Assembly: GCF_014884965.1 (NCBI RefSeq)
Contig: NZ_JABTBO010000014.1
Coordinates: 1 to 53,553 of the forward strand
Direction of reading: 5' to 3'
Source: Spirabiliibacterium mucosae
Lineage (GTDB): Bacteria; Pseudomonadota; Gammaproteobacteria; Enterobacterales; Pasteurellaceae
Length of the DNA stretch: 53,553 bases
This document shows, piece after piece, positions 20,361 to 30,715 of this stretch (its first letter is position 1; every line of letters starts with the position of its first letter). The notes under the pieces were generated by a model. The model was not told the origin of the DNA. It did no database searches and saw only the letters and a program-made list of their open reading frames with translations. The translations under genes were made by a program, and so were the position numbers.

Positions 20361-21209
20361 ATGAATTTTATCGGGAAAATTTTAGGTTTTATTTTAGGCT
20401 ACCGTTATGGTGGCTTTTTTGGCGCGATTTTTGGTGTCATTTTAGGGCACATGGCGGACAAAAAGCTCTATGAACTGGGGTCGGTCAGTTCGAGTATTTT
20501 TGCCCGCAAGTTAACGCGCCAGCAGCTGTTTTTGCAAACCACGTTTGCCGTGATGGGGCACTTGAGCAAGGCGAAAGGGCGCGTGACGGAAGAAGATATC
20601 CAAATGGCGCAATCGCTGATGAACCGCCTCAACCTAGACGCCAACGGGCGCAAAATGGCGCAAGAGGCTTTTAATCAAGGCAAGCAGAGCGATTTCCCAG
20701 TGCGGCAAGTGATCCGTGAATTTCGCCAAAGTTGTGGCCAACGGCCAGATTTGTTGCGGATGTTTTTGGATATCCAAATTCAAACCGCACTTTTAGACGG
20801 CCAAATTGAAACCGCCGAACGCGAGCTGCTGTTTGTGATCGCTCAAGAACTGGGTTTAAGCCAGCTGCAATTTGAGCAGATGATGGCGATGATTTTTGCT
20901 GCGCAAAACTTCACCAGCGGTGGCGGGCAACAACGCAGCCAAAGCCAAGGCGGTTATGACTATCAAGAGCAACGCACAGGCTACACCAGCCAAAACAGCC
21001 TCAACGCGGCCTATCAAGTGTTGGGCGTGAGTGAAAATGATGACAAAACGGCCGTTAAGCGCGCGTATCGCAAATTGATGAACGAATACCACCCCGACAA
21101 GCTGGTGGCCAAAGGCTTGCCGCCGGAGATGATGGAAATTGCCAAAGAAAAAGCGCAAAAAATCCAAGCGGCTTATGACATGATCTGCAAAGCCAACGGG
21201 TGGAAATAA
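20361..21209 (+). CDS. djlA: DjlA: membrane-anchored DnaJ-like co-chaperone
   Basis: Predicted 282 residues. An N-terminal glycine-rich membrane segment (about 5-31) anchors it to the inner membrane, a TerB-like helical domain spans about 55-180, and a Gln/Gly-rich linker leads to a C-terminal J domain with the HPD motif at 244-246. It would stimulate DnaK ATPase. A TATACT box at about 20313, flanked by an opposed USS pair, is a candidate promoter. It overlaps the next gene by one base. Confidence 0.93.
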   Translation: MNFIGKILGFILGYRYGGFFGAIFGVILGHMADKKLYELGSVSSSIFARKLTRQQLFLQTTFAVMGHLSKAKGRVTEEDIQMAQSLMNRLNLDANGRKMAQEAFNQGKQSDFPVRQVIREFRQSCGQRPDLLRMFLDIQIQTALLDGQIETAERELLFVIAQELGLSQLQFEQMMAMIFAAQNFTSGGGQQRSQSQGGYDYQEQRTGYTSQNSLNAAYQVLGVSENDDKTAVKRAYRKLMNEYHPDKLVAKGLPPEMMEIAKEKAQKIQAAYDMICKANGWK

Positions 21210-21817
21210 TGCCGTCGCGCGCGCGTCATCTTTTGCCCGCACTGCTGTGCGGGTTTATTTTGTGCCTGCTTGTGTGGTCGGGCATTGCGCCTCACTCGCG
21301 TGCGGTGTGGTATGCCGAGGCTATCCCGATTATCGCCGTGTTTGCCTTGTTAGCACTCACTTACACTAGGTTTCAGTTCAGCCAAACGGCCTATGCCTTG
21401 ATGAGTGTGTGGCTGATTATGCACACCATCGGCGCCCATTATACTTTCGAGCACGTCCCTTTCGGCTGGGGTAATGACCTGCTGGCGCCGTGGCTGGGCG
21501 AGGGGCGCAACCACTTTGACCGCGCGGCGCATTTTGCCATCGGCTTTTATGCTTACCCCGTGGCGGAGCTGTTGCTGCGTCAGCGCGCGTGCAACCGCAC
21601 TTTAGCGATGCTGTTTGGGCTGTTTTTTATCATGAGCTTAGCCGCCAGCTATGAGCTGATTGAGTGGCAATATGCCGTGCTGGCTGGCGGCGATGAAGGC
21701 GCGGCGTTTTTAGGCAGCCAAGGCGATGTGTGGGATGCGCAAAAAGACATGCTCGCCGACACCCTCGGCGCGCTGACCGCACTTTGCCTTTTTTATTGGC
21801 AACACCGCGATGCCTAG
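21209..21817 (+). CDS. YjdF-like (DUF2238) membrane protein
   Basis: Predicted 202-residue polytopic membrane protein with about five to six hydrophobic segments. [35 protein letters not shown] and [17 protein letters not shown] are typical of the DUF2238/YjdF family, whose function is unknown. The ATG overlaps the djlA stop (TAATG), indicating coupling; its stop overlaps the dusC start by 8 nt. Confidence 0.8.
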   Translation: MPSRARHLLPALLCGFILCLLVWSGIAPHSRAVWYAEAIPIIAVFALLALTYTRFQFSQTAYALMSVWLIMHTIGAHYTFEHVPFGWGNDLLAPWLGEGRNHFDRAAHFAIGFYAYPVAELLLRQRACNRTLAMLFGLFFIMSLAASYELIEWQYAVLAGGDEGAAFLGSQGDVWDAQKDMLADTLGALTALCLFYWQHRDA

Positions 21818-22769
21818 GCTCATCCTCGCCCCAATGCAAGGGGTGCTTGACCCGCTGATGCGCGAGCTGCTCACCAGTGTGAATGACTACGACCTGTGCG
21901 TGTCGGAGTTTGTGCGCGTGGTTGACCAGTGCCTACCTGAAAAACTGTTTTATCGCCTCTGCCCAGAGCTGTTGAACCAAGGGCGCACTCGAGCGGGCAC
22001 GCCTGTGCGGGTGCAACTGCTCGGCCAATCGCCTGAGTATCTGGCCGAAAACGCACAACTGGCGCTGAAATTGGGCTCGCACGGGATTGATCTCAACTGC
22101 GGCTGCCCGTCGAAAACCGTCAACGGCAGCTGTGGTGGCGCCAGCTTGCTCAAAGACCCTGAGCTGATTTATCGCGCCACGCGCGCACTGCGCCAAGCCG
22201 CGGGCAAGGCGGTGGTGAGTGTCAAAGTGCGGTTAGGCTGGGCTTGCAGCAGCGAAGCGTTTGAGATTGCCGATGCCGTGGTGCAAGGCGGCGCAGACGA
22301 AATTGCCGTACACGGTCGCACCAAGCTCGATGGTTACCGCGCGGAGAAAATCGACTGGGTCAAAATTGGCGAGCTGGCGCGCGCTTTGCCGATTCCGGTA
22401 ATCGCCAATGGGGAAATTTGGCGCGCACAAGATGCCGAGCGCTGCGTGCACCTCACGCAGTGCGCGGGCTTGATGGTGGCGCGTGGCGCGTTAGGCTTGC
22501 CGAATTTATCCCGCGTGATAAAGCAGCAAGCCGCGCCCATGGGCTGGCCGGCGGTGGTGGCGTTGCTGCAAGCCTACCTCGCGCTTGAAGACGCGCAGCA
22601 GCGCGAGCTTTATCATATTGCGCGCATCAAGCAGTGGCTGCGTTTTTTAATGGTGCAGTACCTCCAAGCGCTCACGCTGTTTGAGCGCATCAAGCCGATA
22701 ATGGAACACACCGCACTTTGCCAAGCGGTGAACGATTACGCACAGGAGCACAGTGATGGCACGATTTGA
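21810..22769 (+). CDS. dusC: DusC: tRNA-dihydrouridine(16) synthase
   Basis: FMN-dependent tRNA dihydrouridine synthase, 319 residues. [17 protein letters not shown] begins the barrel, and [18 protein letters not shown] holds the catalytic Cys99. The N-terminal VLDPLMR and overall length fit the DusC class. It overlaps yjjG by 14 nt at its 3' end. Confidence 0.9.
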   Translation: MPRLILAPMQGVLDPLMRELLTSVNDYDLCVSEFVRVVDQCLPEKLFYRLCPELLNQGRTRAGTPVRVQLLGQSPEYLAENAQLALKLGSHGIDLNCGCPSKTVNGSCGGASLLKDPELIYRATRALRQAAGKAVVSVKVRLGWACSSEAFEIADAVVQGGADEIAVHGRTKLDGYRAEKIDWVKIGELARALPIPVIANGEIWRAQDAERCVHLTQCAGLMVARGALGLPNLSRVIKQQAAPMGWPAVVALLQAYLALEDAQQRELYHIARIKQWLRFLMVQYLQALTLFERIKPIMEHTALCQAVNDYAQEHSDGTI

Positions 22770-23466
22770 ATGGGTCTTTTTTGACGCGGACGAAACGCTC
22801 TTTTCGTTTGATGCTTTTCGCGGGCTGCAATTGCTGCTGGCGGATTACGGCGTGGGCTTTAGTGCGGCGGATTTTGCCCAATACCAAAAGCTCAACAAGC
22901 CGCTGTGGTCGCAATATAACCAAGGGCAGATCACTGCCGCGCAGTTGCAAACCACACGCTTTGCCCAGCTGGCGGCGAAATTGCGCGTCAGTGCGGATAC
23001 GCTGAACCATCAATTTTTGCTTAAAATGGCTGAAATTTGCCAGCCACTGCCTGGCGTTGTGGAGACGCTCGAATGCTTGCGCGCCCATGATGTGAAACTT
23101 GGGATCATCACCAACGGCTTCACGGCCTTGCAACAGCTTCGCCTAGCGCGCACGGGCTTGGCGCACCACTTTGCTTTTGTCGCGATTTCTGAACAAGTGG
23201 GCGTGGCCAAGCCACATCGCGGCATTTTTGATTACGCATTAAGCCAAGCGGGCGTGGTGGATAAAAGTGCGGTTTTGATGGTCGGCGACAGCCTGGAAAC
23301 CGACATTCAAGGCGCACTCAATGCTGGGATTTCGTGTTGCTGGGTCAACCCGCAAGGCCAGGCGTGTGCAGATGTGGTGCCAACGTGGCAAATTGGCGCG
23401 ATGGCCGAGCTCACCGCGCAGGTGTTGGGGAAAGTCAAAGTGCGGTGTGACCGCACTTTGCATTAG
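22756..23466 (+). CDS. yjjG: YjjG family pyrimidine 5'-nucleotidase (HAD)
   Basis: HAD-superfamily phosphatase of 236 residues. Motif [10 protein letters not shown], motif II IITNG, and motif [12 protein letters not shown] are intact. E. coli YjjG dephosphorylates dUMP/dTMP-like nucleotides and helps clear unusual pyrimidines. The ATG at 22756 follows AGGAG. The last codons are made by an inverted USS pair and overlap the 3' end of the opposing agaF by 32 nt. Confidence 0.88.
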   Translation: MARFEWVFFDADETLFSFDAFRGLQLLLADYGVGFSAADFAQYQKLNKPLWSQYNQGQITAAQLQTTRFAQLAAKLRVSADTLNHQFLLKMAEICQPLPGVVETLECLRAHDVKLGIITNGFTALQQLRLARTGLAHHFAFVAISEQVGVAKPHRGIFDYALSQAGVVDKSAVLMVGDSLETDIQGALNAGISCCWVNPQGQACADVVPTWQIGAMAELTAQVLGKVKVRCDRTLH

Positions 23467-23902
23467 ATGCCGTCGTCTTCGTCGTTGGCGCGGCTTTGTT
23501 TTTCTTGGCTAATTCATCGCTGAGTTTAACGATGCCGCGAGTGCCGCTTTCCACCGCCAAATCGACCAATTCTGGGAAGGATAAACCGTCTTTTTCCATC
23601 GCACATTCGATCACCATCTGCAAGTTAGCACCAGCAATCACCTCAACGGTGTCGAGGGTGTGCGCAACGGTGGAGGCGGTGCGAAACGGTGTGCCGCCTA
23701 AAATATCGCAGCAAAATAACACGCCGTCATCACGGCCCATGTCATCTAATGCGCTTTCAATTTCGTCTTTCAGCTCCGCGGGGCTTTTGCTTTCGGTGAA
23801 GTTTAAAAAGGCCACATTTTCTTGTGGGCCGATAATTTGCAGCATTGCCGCTTGCAAGCCTGTCCCAAATTGCCCGTGACCGAGCACAACCATGCTAATC
23901 AT
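23435..23902 (-). CDS. agaF: PTS mannose-family EIIA (AgaF-like)
   Basis: Cytoplasmic EIIA of a mannose-family phosphotransferase system, 155 residues. The phosphorylated histidine is predicted as His9 in VVLGHGQFGTGL; FCCDILGGTPFRTAS and IAGANLQMVIE are family blocks. The C-terminal tail ([13 protein letters not shown]) is encoded by the USS pair shared with yjjG and is probably not conserved. It is the last gene of the aga-type operon. Confidence 0.9.
   Translation of the reverse strand: MISMVVLGHGQFGTGLQAAMLQIIGPQENVAFLNFTESKSPAELKDEIESALDDMGRDDGVLFCCDILGGTPFRTASTVAHTLDTVEVIAGANLQMVIECAMEKDGLSFPELVDLAVESGTRGIVKLSDELAKKNKAAPTTKTTASNAKCGHTAL
23437..23459. terminator. USS-pair hairpin inside converging gene ends
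   Basis: AAAGTGCGGT, GTG, ACCGCACTTT gives a 10-bp stem. No clear T tract follows on either strand, so termination would be weak. The hairpin lies inside the coding 3' ends of both yjjG and agaF. Confidence 0.5.
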
Positions 23903-23950
23903 AATGACTCCTTAAAAATTATCGGCTGGGAGCCCCAGCCGATGTTGTTT

Positions 23951-24799
23951 TTATAATACGCCCAAAAAGCGCCCACCAATACCTAAAATCACGGTGAGGA
24001 TAATCAATCGCAGTGGCGACCAGCCGCGTTTGACCAAGTAGTACATGAACAAGGTGTACACCAGCGGGAAGAAGGCTGGCATCAGTTTGTCGATCACATC
24101 CTCTTGCACCTTGACCACCGCGTCCCCTGCGGTAATTTCAAGGGTGGTGTTAAAGCGGATGTAGGTGGCCACCAACGCACCGATAACGGTCATCCCCACC
24201 ATGGAGGCAGCGTGGCCGACTTTTTTGGTGTTGGCTTTGATCACAGGAATTGCCGCCACACCCATGCGGTAAGAGTAGTGCGCCAAACCAAAACGCAAAG
24301 CAAAGTGCACAATGTTGAACACCACAAAGAAGAAGATGGCGCCCATAAGAGAGCCTTGCAGCGCGAGGCTGGCACCGATACCACCACAAATTGGCAGCAA
24401 GGTCAGCCAGAACATCGCATCCCCAATCCCACCGAGTGGCGCACCAACGGCGATTTTGGTAGATTGAATGGCGTTAACGTCTTGTTTTGAACGTTCCATC
24501 GCCAAAGCAATCCCCATGACGAAGGTCACCAAAAATGGGTGGGTGTTGAAGAAGCCTAAGTGGCCTTTCATCGCACGGCTTAAGTCATTTTTGTTGGTGT
24601 GGATTTTTTTCAATGCTGGAGAGAGGCCATAAAGCCAGCCAGCAGCCTGCATACGTTCATAGTTGAAAGAGGCTTGCAACAGCAGTGAACGCCACGCCAT
24701 CACATTAATATCGTGTTTTGTCAGCTCAGCACCGATAGTTTGATCTTCATAGAAGTTGTCGTTTTGTAGTGCTTGTTGCTCGGTTGTTTTAGATTCCAT
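23951..24799 (-). CDS. agaE: PTS mannose-family EIID (AgaE-like)
   Basis: Membrane EIID component, 282 residues. A soluble N-terminus with LTKHDINVMAWRSLLLQASFNYERMQ is followed by KGHLGFFNTHPFLVTFVMGIALAMER and APLGGIGDAMFW, then C-terminal membrane helices. The ATG at 24799 follows GAGGAG and overlaps the agaW 3' end by 11 nt. It forms the sugar channel with EIIC. Confidence 0.92.
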   Translation of the reverse strand: MESKTTEQQALQNDNFYEDQTIGAELTKHDINVMAWRSLLLQASFNYERMQAAGWLYGLSPALKKIHTNKNDLSRAMKGHLGFFNTHPFLVTFVMGIALAMERSKQDVNAIQSTKIAVGAPLGGIGDAMFWLTLLPICGGIGASLALQGSLMGAIFFFVVFNIVHFALRFGLAHYSYRMGVAAIPVIKANTKKVGHAASMVGMTVIGALVATYIRFNTTLEITAGDAVVKVQEDVIDKLMPAFFPLVYTLFMYYLVKRGWSPLRLIILTVILGIGGRFLGVL

Positions 24800-25565
24800 C
24801 TTCAAACTCCTCTTTTTTCACAACAACAGGTTTTTCAGTGCCTTTGCGCGCATAGTCAATCAGCGCCATGGCAGTGGCGGCGGCAGCAATCGCCAAGATT
24901 GGTAGTTTCAACCAAGCTGCGGCAACAAAACCTAGAATAAAATACGGGATATACACATTTTTCATCATGATCTTCATCAGCACAGCAAACCCAATCGCTG
25001 GCATAATGCCACCGGCAACGCCAAGGCCGTCGATCACTTGTTTTGGCAACATTTCGATGATTTTACCTGCATGATCGGCACCGAAATACACCGGCAAGAA
25101 GGCGCAGAAGAAATAGAATGTACCGAGTACCAACAAGCCTAAGTAGTTAACCCAGTCAATGCCGCGCAAGTTAGCCTCTTCAGCCATTTGGTCACAGCGA
25201 GACATCACAGCCGACATCACAGAGAACAGGAAGGTGATTCCCATTTGTACCGCAATCGCAAATGGCACCGCCACCCCAACGGCCACTTTCGGGTCAGTTT
25301 TGGTGGTGATGGAAAAGGCCGTACCCACCACAGTACCGATGATCACATTCGGTGGTTGAGCACCCGCCAACGGCGCCAAGCCCATCCACACCAGCTCAAG
25401 CGTACCACCGACGAGGATACCGGTTTGCAAATCGCCAAGCACCAAGCCGACAATCGGGCCGAGCACAACCGGACGGTGGAAGTGAGTTAAGCCGTTATAC
25501 AGGTCAAGCCCTGCAAAAAACGCCACTATACCGAGTATAATGGATTGCAGTAAACTAATTTCCAT
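24789..25565 (-). CDS. agaW: PTS mannose-family EIIC (AgaW-like)
   Basis: Polytopic EIIC, 258 residues. LVLGDLQTGILVGGTLELVWMG and the GAQPPNVIIGTVVGTAFSI block are hallmarks of the family. The closest recognisable type is the N-acetylgalactosamine-specific AgaW/AgaC, but specificity cannot be fixed by reading. Confidence 0.9.
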   Translation of the reverse strand: MEISLLQSIILGIVAFFAGLDLYNGLTHFHRPVVLGPIVGLVLGDLQTGILVGGTLELVWMGLAPLAGAQPPNVIIGTVVGTAFSITTKTDPKVAVGVAVPFAIAVQMGITFLFSVMSAVMSRCDQMAEEANLRGIDWVNYLGLLVLGTFYFFCAFLPVYFGADHAGKIIEMLPKQVIDGLGVAGGIMPAIGFAVLMKIMMKNVYIPYFILGFVAAAWLKLPILAIAAAATAMALIDYARKGTEKPVVVKKEEFEDGI

Positions 25566-25576
25566 TCTATGCCCCC

Positions 25577-26056
25577 TTATTTATTGAGTAATTTGAACAG
25601 ATCGTGAGATTCTTCTGTTGGCACGCCTTGCACATAACACTCAACGCCGTGGGCTTTGAGTTTTTCAAACGCGTCAATGTCTGCTTGGTCAACAGAAACG
25701 GTTTTGTGAATTTGTTTTTTGCCTTCAGTGAAGTGCATATTGCCGACGTTGATGCGTTTCACAGGCACACCGCCTTCCACCAATTTCAAGAAATCGGCAG
25801 GCTTTTTGCACACGAGCAGGATTTTTTGGCGATCGGCGGCTTTATGAATGTTGTCGATCACTTTTTGCAATGGCCAAAAACGCACCGCAATGCCATCAGC
25901 CAGCACCATTTCCATTAAGTTTTGTTGCATTTCATCTTCGGCAACTTCATCGTTGGCAACCAAGACTAAATTTGCGCCAGCAAAGCCGACCCACTGCACG
26001 CCCACTTGCCCGTGGATCAATCTTTCATCAATACGACTTAGTACAATATTTGGCAT
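25577..26056 (-). CDS. agaV: PTS mannose-family EIIB (AgaV/AgaB-like)
   Basis: Cytoplasmic EIIB, 159 residues. The phosphorylated histidine is predicted as His15 in IDERLIHGQVGVQW. KRINVGNMHFTEGKKQIHKTVSV is typical of Aga-type EIIB. It is first in the operon V-W-E-F. No deacetylase, isomerase or tagatose aldolase gene is nearby, so the cluster is transport-only. Confidence 0.9.
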   Translation of the reverse strand: MPNIVLSRIDERLIHGQVGVQWVGFAGANLVLVANDEVAEDEMQQNLMEMVLADGIAVRFWPLQKVIDNIHKAADRQKILLVCKKPADFLKLVEGGVPVKRINVGNMHFTEGKKQIHKTVSVDQADIDAFEKLKAHGVECYVQGVPTEESHDLFKLLNK

Positions 26057-26134
26057 ATTTCTCTCCTTAGCGATAGGCCAATGGGCACGCGCCCAACTGC
26101 TTGCTTCATCACATTCTAATTTGGTGATGGGCCT

Positions 26135-26196
26135 ATTATGAAAACGTTTGCTTAAGGCGTAAAGCGCCCAATGCGCGAAACAAGATGTAGTTCACA
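26135..26196 (-). promoter_or_regulatory. agaV promoter with LacI-family operator and CRP site
   Basis: On the minus strand: -35 TTTACG (26158-26163), 17-bp spacer, -10 CATAAT (26135-26140). The spacer contains GCAAACGTTTTC (26140-26151), a PurR/LacI-family type operator. Upstream, TGTGAACTACATCT (26183-26196) matches a CRP half-site strongly and is centred about 61 bp before the expected start site, the usual class I position. The layout predicts cAMP activation and repression by a LacI-family protein. Confidence 0.6.
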
Positions 26197-26234
26197 AAAT
26201 TTTTTATTTTGATTAAAAAATCAGAAAGTGCGGT

Positions 26235-27575
26235 TTAGTTTTGTTGTTCAACAAAGTTGGCGAGGGTATCAAAGCGAGCGAGGAGCTGCTGCCATTTGAC
26301 GCTGTCGATATGCACTGTGAGGTGAAATTGGCCGTGATCATCAATGTGCTCGGCGGTGATGGCATTTTCTTGGTATAACGCATGGCGCAATTTGCCGGCG
26401 TGGACGGGCAAGGTGAGTGTGACATCCACCATGGTGTTTTTCAGCCACTGGGTGATGGCCGAAAGCAGTAAATCAAGCCCTAGGCCTGCTTGCGCGGAAA
26501 TATAAACCGCACTTGGCCGGCCTTGGTCGTCGTAGTCAATGTGCGACGCTACGTTGTCGCACAGGTCAATTTTGTTATACACCAGCAGTTGCGGCACATC
26601 TTGCGCGCCAATTTCATCGAGCACGCCGCGCACCGCGTCAATGTTCTCTTCACGGCGCTCGTCGCTGGCATCGAGCACGTGCAGCAGCAGTGTGGCTTCG
26701 GTGGTTTCTTGCAGTGTGGATTTAAACGCTTCTACCAAATCATGAGGCAAATGGCGGATAAAGCCCACGGTGTCGGCCAAAATGGTGGTGCCGACTTGCT
26801 CAAGCTCCAAGCGCCGCAGTGTGGGGTCAAGGGTGGCGAAAAGTTGGTCGGCGGCATACACCTCCGAGCGGGTCAGGGCGTTAAACAGCGTGGATTTGCC
26901 CGCATTGGTGTAGCCGACAATCGACACGGTTGGAATTTCGGCTTTGGCGCGGGTGCGGCGGTTGAGATTGCGTTGGGCGGCCACTTTCGCCAGCTTGGCT
27001 TGCAGTTGGCTCAACCGCACTTTGATTAAGCGACGGTCGGTTTCCAGCTGGGTTTCACCCGGGCCTCTTAGCCCCACGCCGCCTTTTTGTCGCTCAAGGT
27101 GAGTCCAGCCGCGCACCAAGCGGGTGGAAATATGCTTGAGTTGGGCGAGTTCAACTTGCAGCTTGCCCTCGTGAGAGCGTGCGCGCAGGGCGAAAATATC
27201 TAAAATCAAGGTGGTGCGATCAATCACGCGGCAATCGCAAAGTTTTTCCAAATTGCGGTTTTGCGCGGCACTGAGAGAATGGTTGACGAGCACTAAATCG
27301 GCGCCGTGGGCTTTCACCGCGGCGGCTATTTCTTCGGCTTTGCCAAGGCCGACAAAGTATTTGGCTTGTGGCGTTGAGCGGCTGGTGGTGAGCACCTCAA
27401 GCACATCAACACCGGCGGAGCTGGCCAGCAGGCGGCACTCTTCGATGTTTTCGACGTCTTTTTGTTGCGAAAAAAACACATGCACGAGAATCGCCTTCTC
27501 GTGTTCACGCACGCCTTTTGCCGCACTGACAGTAATATCAAAGGCAGAATTTGCCTTTTGCTCTACTTCAGGCAT
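26235..27575 (-). CDS. hflX: HflX: ribosome-associated GTPase
   Basis: OBG-HflX family GTPase of 446 residues that splits stalled or heat-damaged ribosomes. The HflX domain glycine-rich block [18 protein letters not shown] is at 165-182, G1 GYTNAGKS at 221-228, the G3 element is DTVGF, and G4 is NKID. It follows hfq by 14 nt, the conserved gammaproteobacterial order. Confidence 0.96.
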   Translation of the reverse strand: MPEVEQKANSAFDITVSAAKGVREHEKAILVHVFFSQQKDVENIEECRLLASSAGVDVLEVLTTSRSTPQAKYFVGLGKAEEIAAAVKAHGADLVLVNHSLSAAQNRNLEKLCDCRVIDRTTLILDIFALRARSHEGKLQVELAQLKHISTRLVRGWTHLERQKGGVGLRGPGETQLETDRRLIKVRLSQLQAKLAKVAAQRNLNRRTRAKAEIPTVSIVGYTNAGKSTLFNALTRSEVYAADQLFATLDPTLRRLELEQVGTTILADTVGFIRHLPHDLVEAFKSTLQETTEATLLLHVLDASDERREENIDAVRGVLDEIGAQDVPQLLVYNKIDLCDNVASHIDYDDQGRPSAVYISAQAGLGLDLLLSAITQWLKNTMVDVTLTLPVHAGKLRHALYQENAITAEHIDDHGQFHLTVHIDSVKWQQLLARFDTLANFVEQQN

Positions 27576-27589
27576 TCGATGGGCTGGCC

Positions 27590-27853
27590 TTAGCTGTTTT
27601 CAACGCTGTCGCTGCTGGCGGCTTGGTTGGCGTTACCACTGTGGTGAGAAATCGCGCGAGCGGGCACAACAGTTGAAATCGCGTGTTTGTACACCATTTG
27701 ACTAACGGTATTTTTCAGCAAAATCACAAATTGATCAAACGACTCAATTTGCCCTTGCAGCTTGATGCCATTGACGAGATAAATTGATACAGGAATACGC
27801 TCACGACGAAGCGAGTTCAAATAAGGATCTTGTAAGGATTGTCCTTTTGCCAT
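27590..27853 (-). CDS. hfq: Hfq: RNA chaperone
   Basis: Sm-like hexameric RNA chaperone of 87 residues. The Sm1 region ([24 protein letters not shown]) and the Sm2 motif around [10 protein letters not shown] are intact, and the short Ser/Asn-rich tail is usual in Pasteurellaceae. It mediates sRNA-mRNA pairing. It lies between miaA and hflX. Confidence 0.97.
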   Translation of the reverse strand: MAKGQSLQDPYLNSLRRERIPVSIYLVNGIKLQGQIESFDQFVILLKNTVSQMVYKHAISTVVPARAISHHSGNANQAASSDSVENS

Positions 27854-27961
27854 AATGAATTCCTTAATTGTTATAGGTTAGCGTCAAAAAAACATAATTA
27901 TGTGAGAAATAAAGAAAATAAGTCTCCACGCCCAATATAGCAACTTTCTTGACAAAAGTCA

Positions 27962-28915
27962 TCAGGAAAGCGCAGGGAAATTATCACTTTGTGTTATTTT
28001 TTGCAAAACGTGATTTTTATTTTGCTCGCCTTCAAGGCTGTCGAGCCACGTTAACGGATGCTTCCAGCCGCGCAGCCAGGTGATTTGCCGCTTGGCCAGC
28101 TGCCTGGTGGCGCAAATGCCGCGATAGCGCATCTCGGCCCAATCGTAATCGCCGCGCAGATACTCCCACATTTGGCGATAGCCGACACAGCGCATCGACG
28201 GTAGATCCAAATGCAAATCACCGCGAGCATACAGCGCGCGCACCTCTTGCTCGAAGCCGGCGGACAGCATCATATCAAAGCGCTGCTCAATGCGCTGGTG
28301 CAAAATTTCGCGCTCGGCAGGTGCAATAGCAAACTGTGCAATGTGATAAGGCAAATTATTATCTACCGTTTGCGACAGCTCGGTTAAACTTTTACCCGAA
28401 AGATAATAAACTTCCAACGCTCGGTTGATGCGCTGCGGGTCATTGGGGTGAATGCGCGCGGCGGAAACAGGATCCACCTTGGCTAACTGTTGGTGCAAGT
28501 AATCCCAGCCCTTTTCTTGCGCGGCGCGTTCAATTTCTGACCGCACTTTGCTGTCTGCCGCTGGCAGTGGCGAGAGCCCTTCAAGCAGTGCGCGGAAATA
28601 GAGCATGGTGCCACCCACCAGTAGCGGGATTTTGCCTTGCGCGGTGATATCCGCCATCTCGCGCAGCGCATCGGCGCGGAAATCCGCGGCAGAGTAGCGC
28701 TCGGCGGGGTCTTTGATGTCAATCAAGCGGTGCGGGGCGAGCGCAAGCTCCTCGGCACTGGGCTTGGCGGTGCCGATGTCCATGCCGCGATAAATCAGCG
28801 CGGAGTCCACACTGATGAGCTCAACCGGCAAGTGTGCCCGCAAACGGATGGCCAAATCGGTTTTGCCCGAGGCGGTTGGCCCCATTAAAAACAGGGCGAG
28901 TGGCTTGCGGCTCAT
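27962..28915 (-). CDS. miaA: MiaA: tRNA dimethylallyltransferase
   Basis: Adds dimethylallyl to A37 of tRNAs reading UNN codons. It has 317 residues with P-loop [12 protein letters not shown] near the N-terminus, [16 protein letters not shown], and C-terminal GVGYRQ-type [11 protein letters not shown]. The ATG overlaps the mutL stop by 4 nt. Confidence 0.97.
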   Translation of the reverse strand: MSRKPLALFLMGPTASGKTDLAIRLRAHLPVELISVDSALIYRGMDIGTAKPSAEELALAPHRLIDIKDPAERYSAADFRADALREMADITAQGKIPLLVGGTMLYFRALLEGLSPLPAADSKVRSEIERAAQEKGWDYLHQQLAKVDPVSAARIHPNDPQRINRALEVYYLSGKSLTELSQTVDNNLPYHIAQFAIAPAEREILHQRIEQRFDMMLSAGFEQEVRALYARGDLHLDLPSMRCVGYRQMWEYLRGDYDWAEMRYRGICATRQLAKRQITWLRGWKHPLTWLDSLEGEQNKNHVLQKITQSDNFPALS

Positions 28916-30714
28916 TGCAGGCCTCGGTAGGGCGAGAGATCCAGCGGCATTAAAAGTGCGGTCAGCGCGCGGGCATCTTCGCGCTCAACCGTCGCCAATG
29001 CTTGGCTGGCATCGGCCAGTGAGGTCATGGTGTGCTCAAGGCGTTGGCAAAGGGCGAGGGCGAGATCAGCAATGCTGTGGTGATCCTGTGACAGTGCGCC
29101 CAGCAGGCAGGCCTGCAAATTGTGGTGGCGCAGCTGGGTTGGCACGGCGCTGATGGTCAGCCGGCAAGCCTCATTTTGTGGATACTCACTCACTTCAAAC
29201 CCAAGCGTGTCGAAAAAGCCTTTTTGCGCCTGCCAGCGGGCGTGTTGCGCGCTGTCTAAGCGCAGCACGAGTGGGATCAACAACGCATGGCGCTGCACAT
29301 GGTGCTGCAACGCCAGGGCCTGCGCCGTGGCAGCCAATTTGGCGGCGTGGCAAACATAAAGCTGCTGGCCTTTTTGCAAAAGAATCAATTGGCTGTCGCT
29401 GAGCAAGGTGAGCAATCGTAAATGGTGCTCGCTGGCCGTCACCACACTTTGTGCGGGTGCTTGCTCATAGCGAACCGCACTTTGCGTTTCAACCGGTGGT
29501 GCTAGCGTGCGGGCAGGTTGCGTGGCGTAGTGCGCCTGCGGCTCGTGCGCGCTCTCGGTGCTCAGCAGCTGGCGATAACTTTCCCGCCACGCTTTGGGCA
29601 CCGTGGTGGTGGCGTGTTTAAACGGCGCGCTTGTGCTGCGCGCGGTGTCGGTGAAGCTGTTCACGCCTGCCGCAGCACGGTTAGTGGCGGGGCTTGGCGC
29701 GTTGAGGGGCAATTGATCGGCTTGGCTGAGCGCTTCTTTCACGCCTTGATAGACAAAATCATGCACCAAGCGCGCTTGGTGAAACCGCACTTCATGCTTG
29801 GCGGGGTGAACATTGACATCCACCAAGCTTGGGTCGAGGTCTAAAAAAAGCACAAAAGCAGGATAAAGCTGGCTGTCGAGCTGCTCGCCATAGGCTTGGC
29901 GAATGGCGTGCAGCAGCGTTTTATCGCGCATCATGCGGCCATTAACATAGCTGTAATTAAGGTCATTTTGATGGCGTAAAAATTGCGTGTCCGCCACCCA
30001 GCCGTAAAGGTGCATGTCGTTGTGTTGCCAGTTGATTTCCAGCGCGTGCTGGACAAACTCCGCGCCACAAATTTGGCTTAAGCGTTTGCGTTTTTGCGCC
30101 TCGCTGTGCGCTTTCGGGTACTGGCGCACCACTTTGCCGTTGTGCGTGAGGGTGAAGGCAGTGGTGTTTTTCACCAATGCAATGCGGCGGATGACCTCGT
30201 CAATGTGGCCAAATTCCGTTTTTTCGGTGCGCATAAATTTGCGTCGTGCAGGCGTGTTGTAAAACAGCGTAGCCACCTCCACCGTGCTGCCAACAGGGTG
30301 CGCGGCGGGTTTTAAGGTGGCGAGCATATCACGCCCTTCGGCATAGACTTGCCAAGCCGCACTTTGCTCGGCGGTGCGTGAGGTGAGTGTCAAGCGCGAC
30401 ACCGAGCTGATGCTGGCTAATGCCTCACCACGAAAGCCAAAGCTTAAAATGTGCTCCAAGTCATCTAAATCGCTGATTTTGCTAGTGGCGTGGCGGGCAA
30501 GAGCGAGTGTGAGTTCGTCTTTGGCGATGCCCACGCCGTTGTCGCGCACGCGAATGAGCTGCGCACCGCCACGTTCAATGTCGATAACAATTTCACTGGC
30601 GCCAGCATCCAGGCTATTTTCCACCAACTCTTTGACCACCGAGGCTGGGCGCTCGACCACCTCGCCGGCGGCGATTTGGTTGGTCAATTGCGGTGGCAGG
30701 ATTTGAATCGGCAT
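28912..30714 (-). CDS. mutL: MutL: DNA mismatch repair protein
   Basis: GHKL ATPase of methyl-directed mismatch repair, 600 residues. [17 protein letters not shown] and [14 protein letters not shown] form the ATP site. A poorly conserved linker spans about 330-400, and the C-terminal dimerisation domain follows. It starts 1 nt after the amiB stop and overlaps miaA. Confidence 0.97.
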   Translation of the reverse strand: MPIQILPPQLTNQIAAGEVVERPASVVKELVENSLDAGASEIVIDIERGGAQLIRVRDNGVGIAKDELTLALARHATSKISDLDDLEHILSFGFRGEALASISSVSRLTLTSRTAEQSAAWQVYAEGRDMLATLKPAAHPVGSTVEVATLFYNTPARRKFMRTEKTEFGHIDEVIRRIALVKNTTAFTLTHNGKVVRQYPKAHSEAQKRKRLSQICGAEFVQHALEINWQHNDMHLYGWVADTQFLRHQNDLNYSYVNGRMMRDKTLLHAIRQAYGEQLDSQLYPAFVLFLDLDPSLVDVNVHPAKHEVRFHQARLVHDFVYQGVKEALSQADQLPLNAPSPATNRAAAGVNSFTDTARSTSAPFKHATTTVPKAWRESYRQLLSTESAHEPQAHYATQPARTLAPPVETQSAVRYEQAPAQSVVTASEHHLRLLTLLSDSQLILLQKGQQLYVCHAAKLAATAQALALQHHVQRHALLIPLVLRLDSAQHARWQAQKGFFDTLGFEVSEYPQNEACRLTISAVPTQLRHHNLQACLLGALSQDHHSIADLALALCQRLEHTMTSLADASQALATVEREDARALTALLMPLDLSPYRGLQ

Positions 30715-30715
30715 C

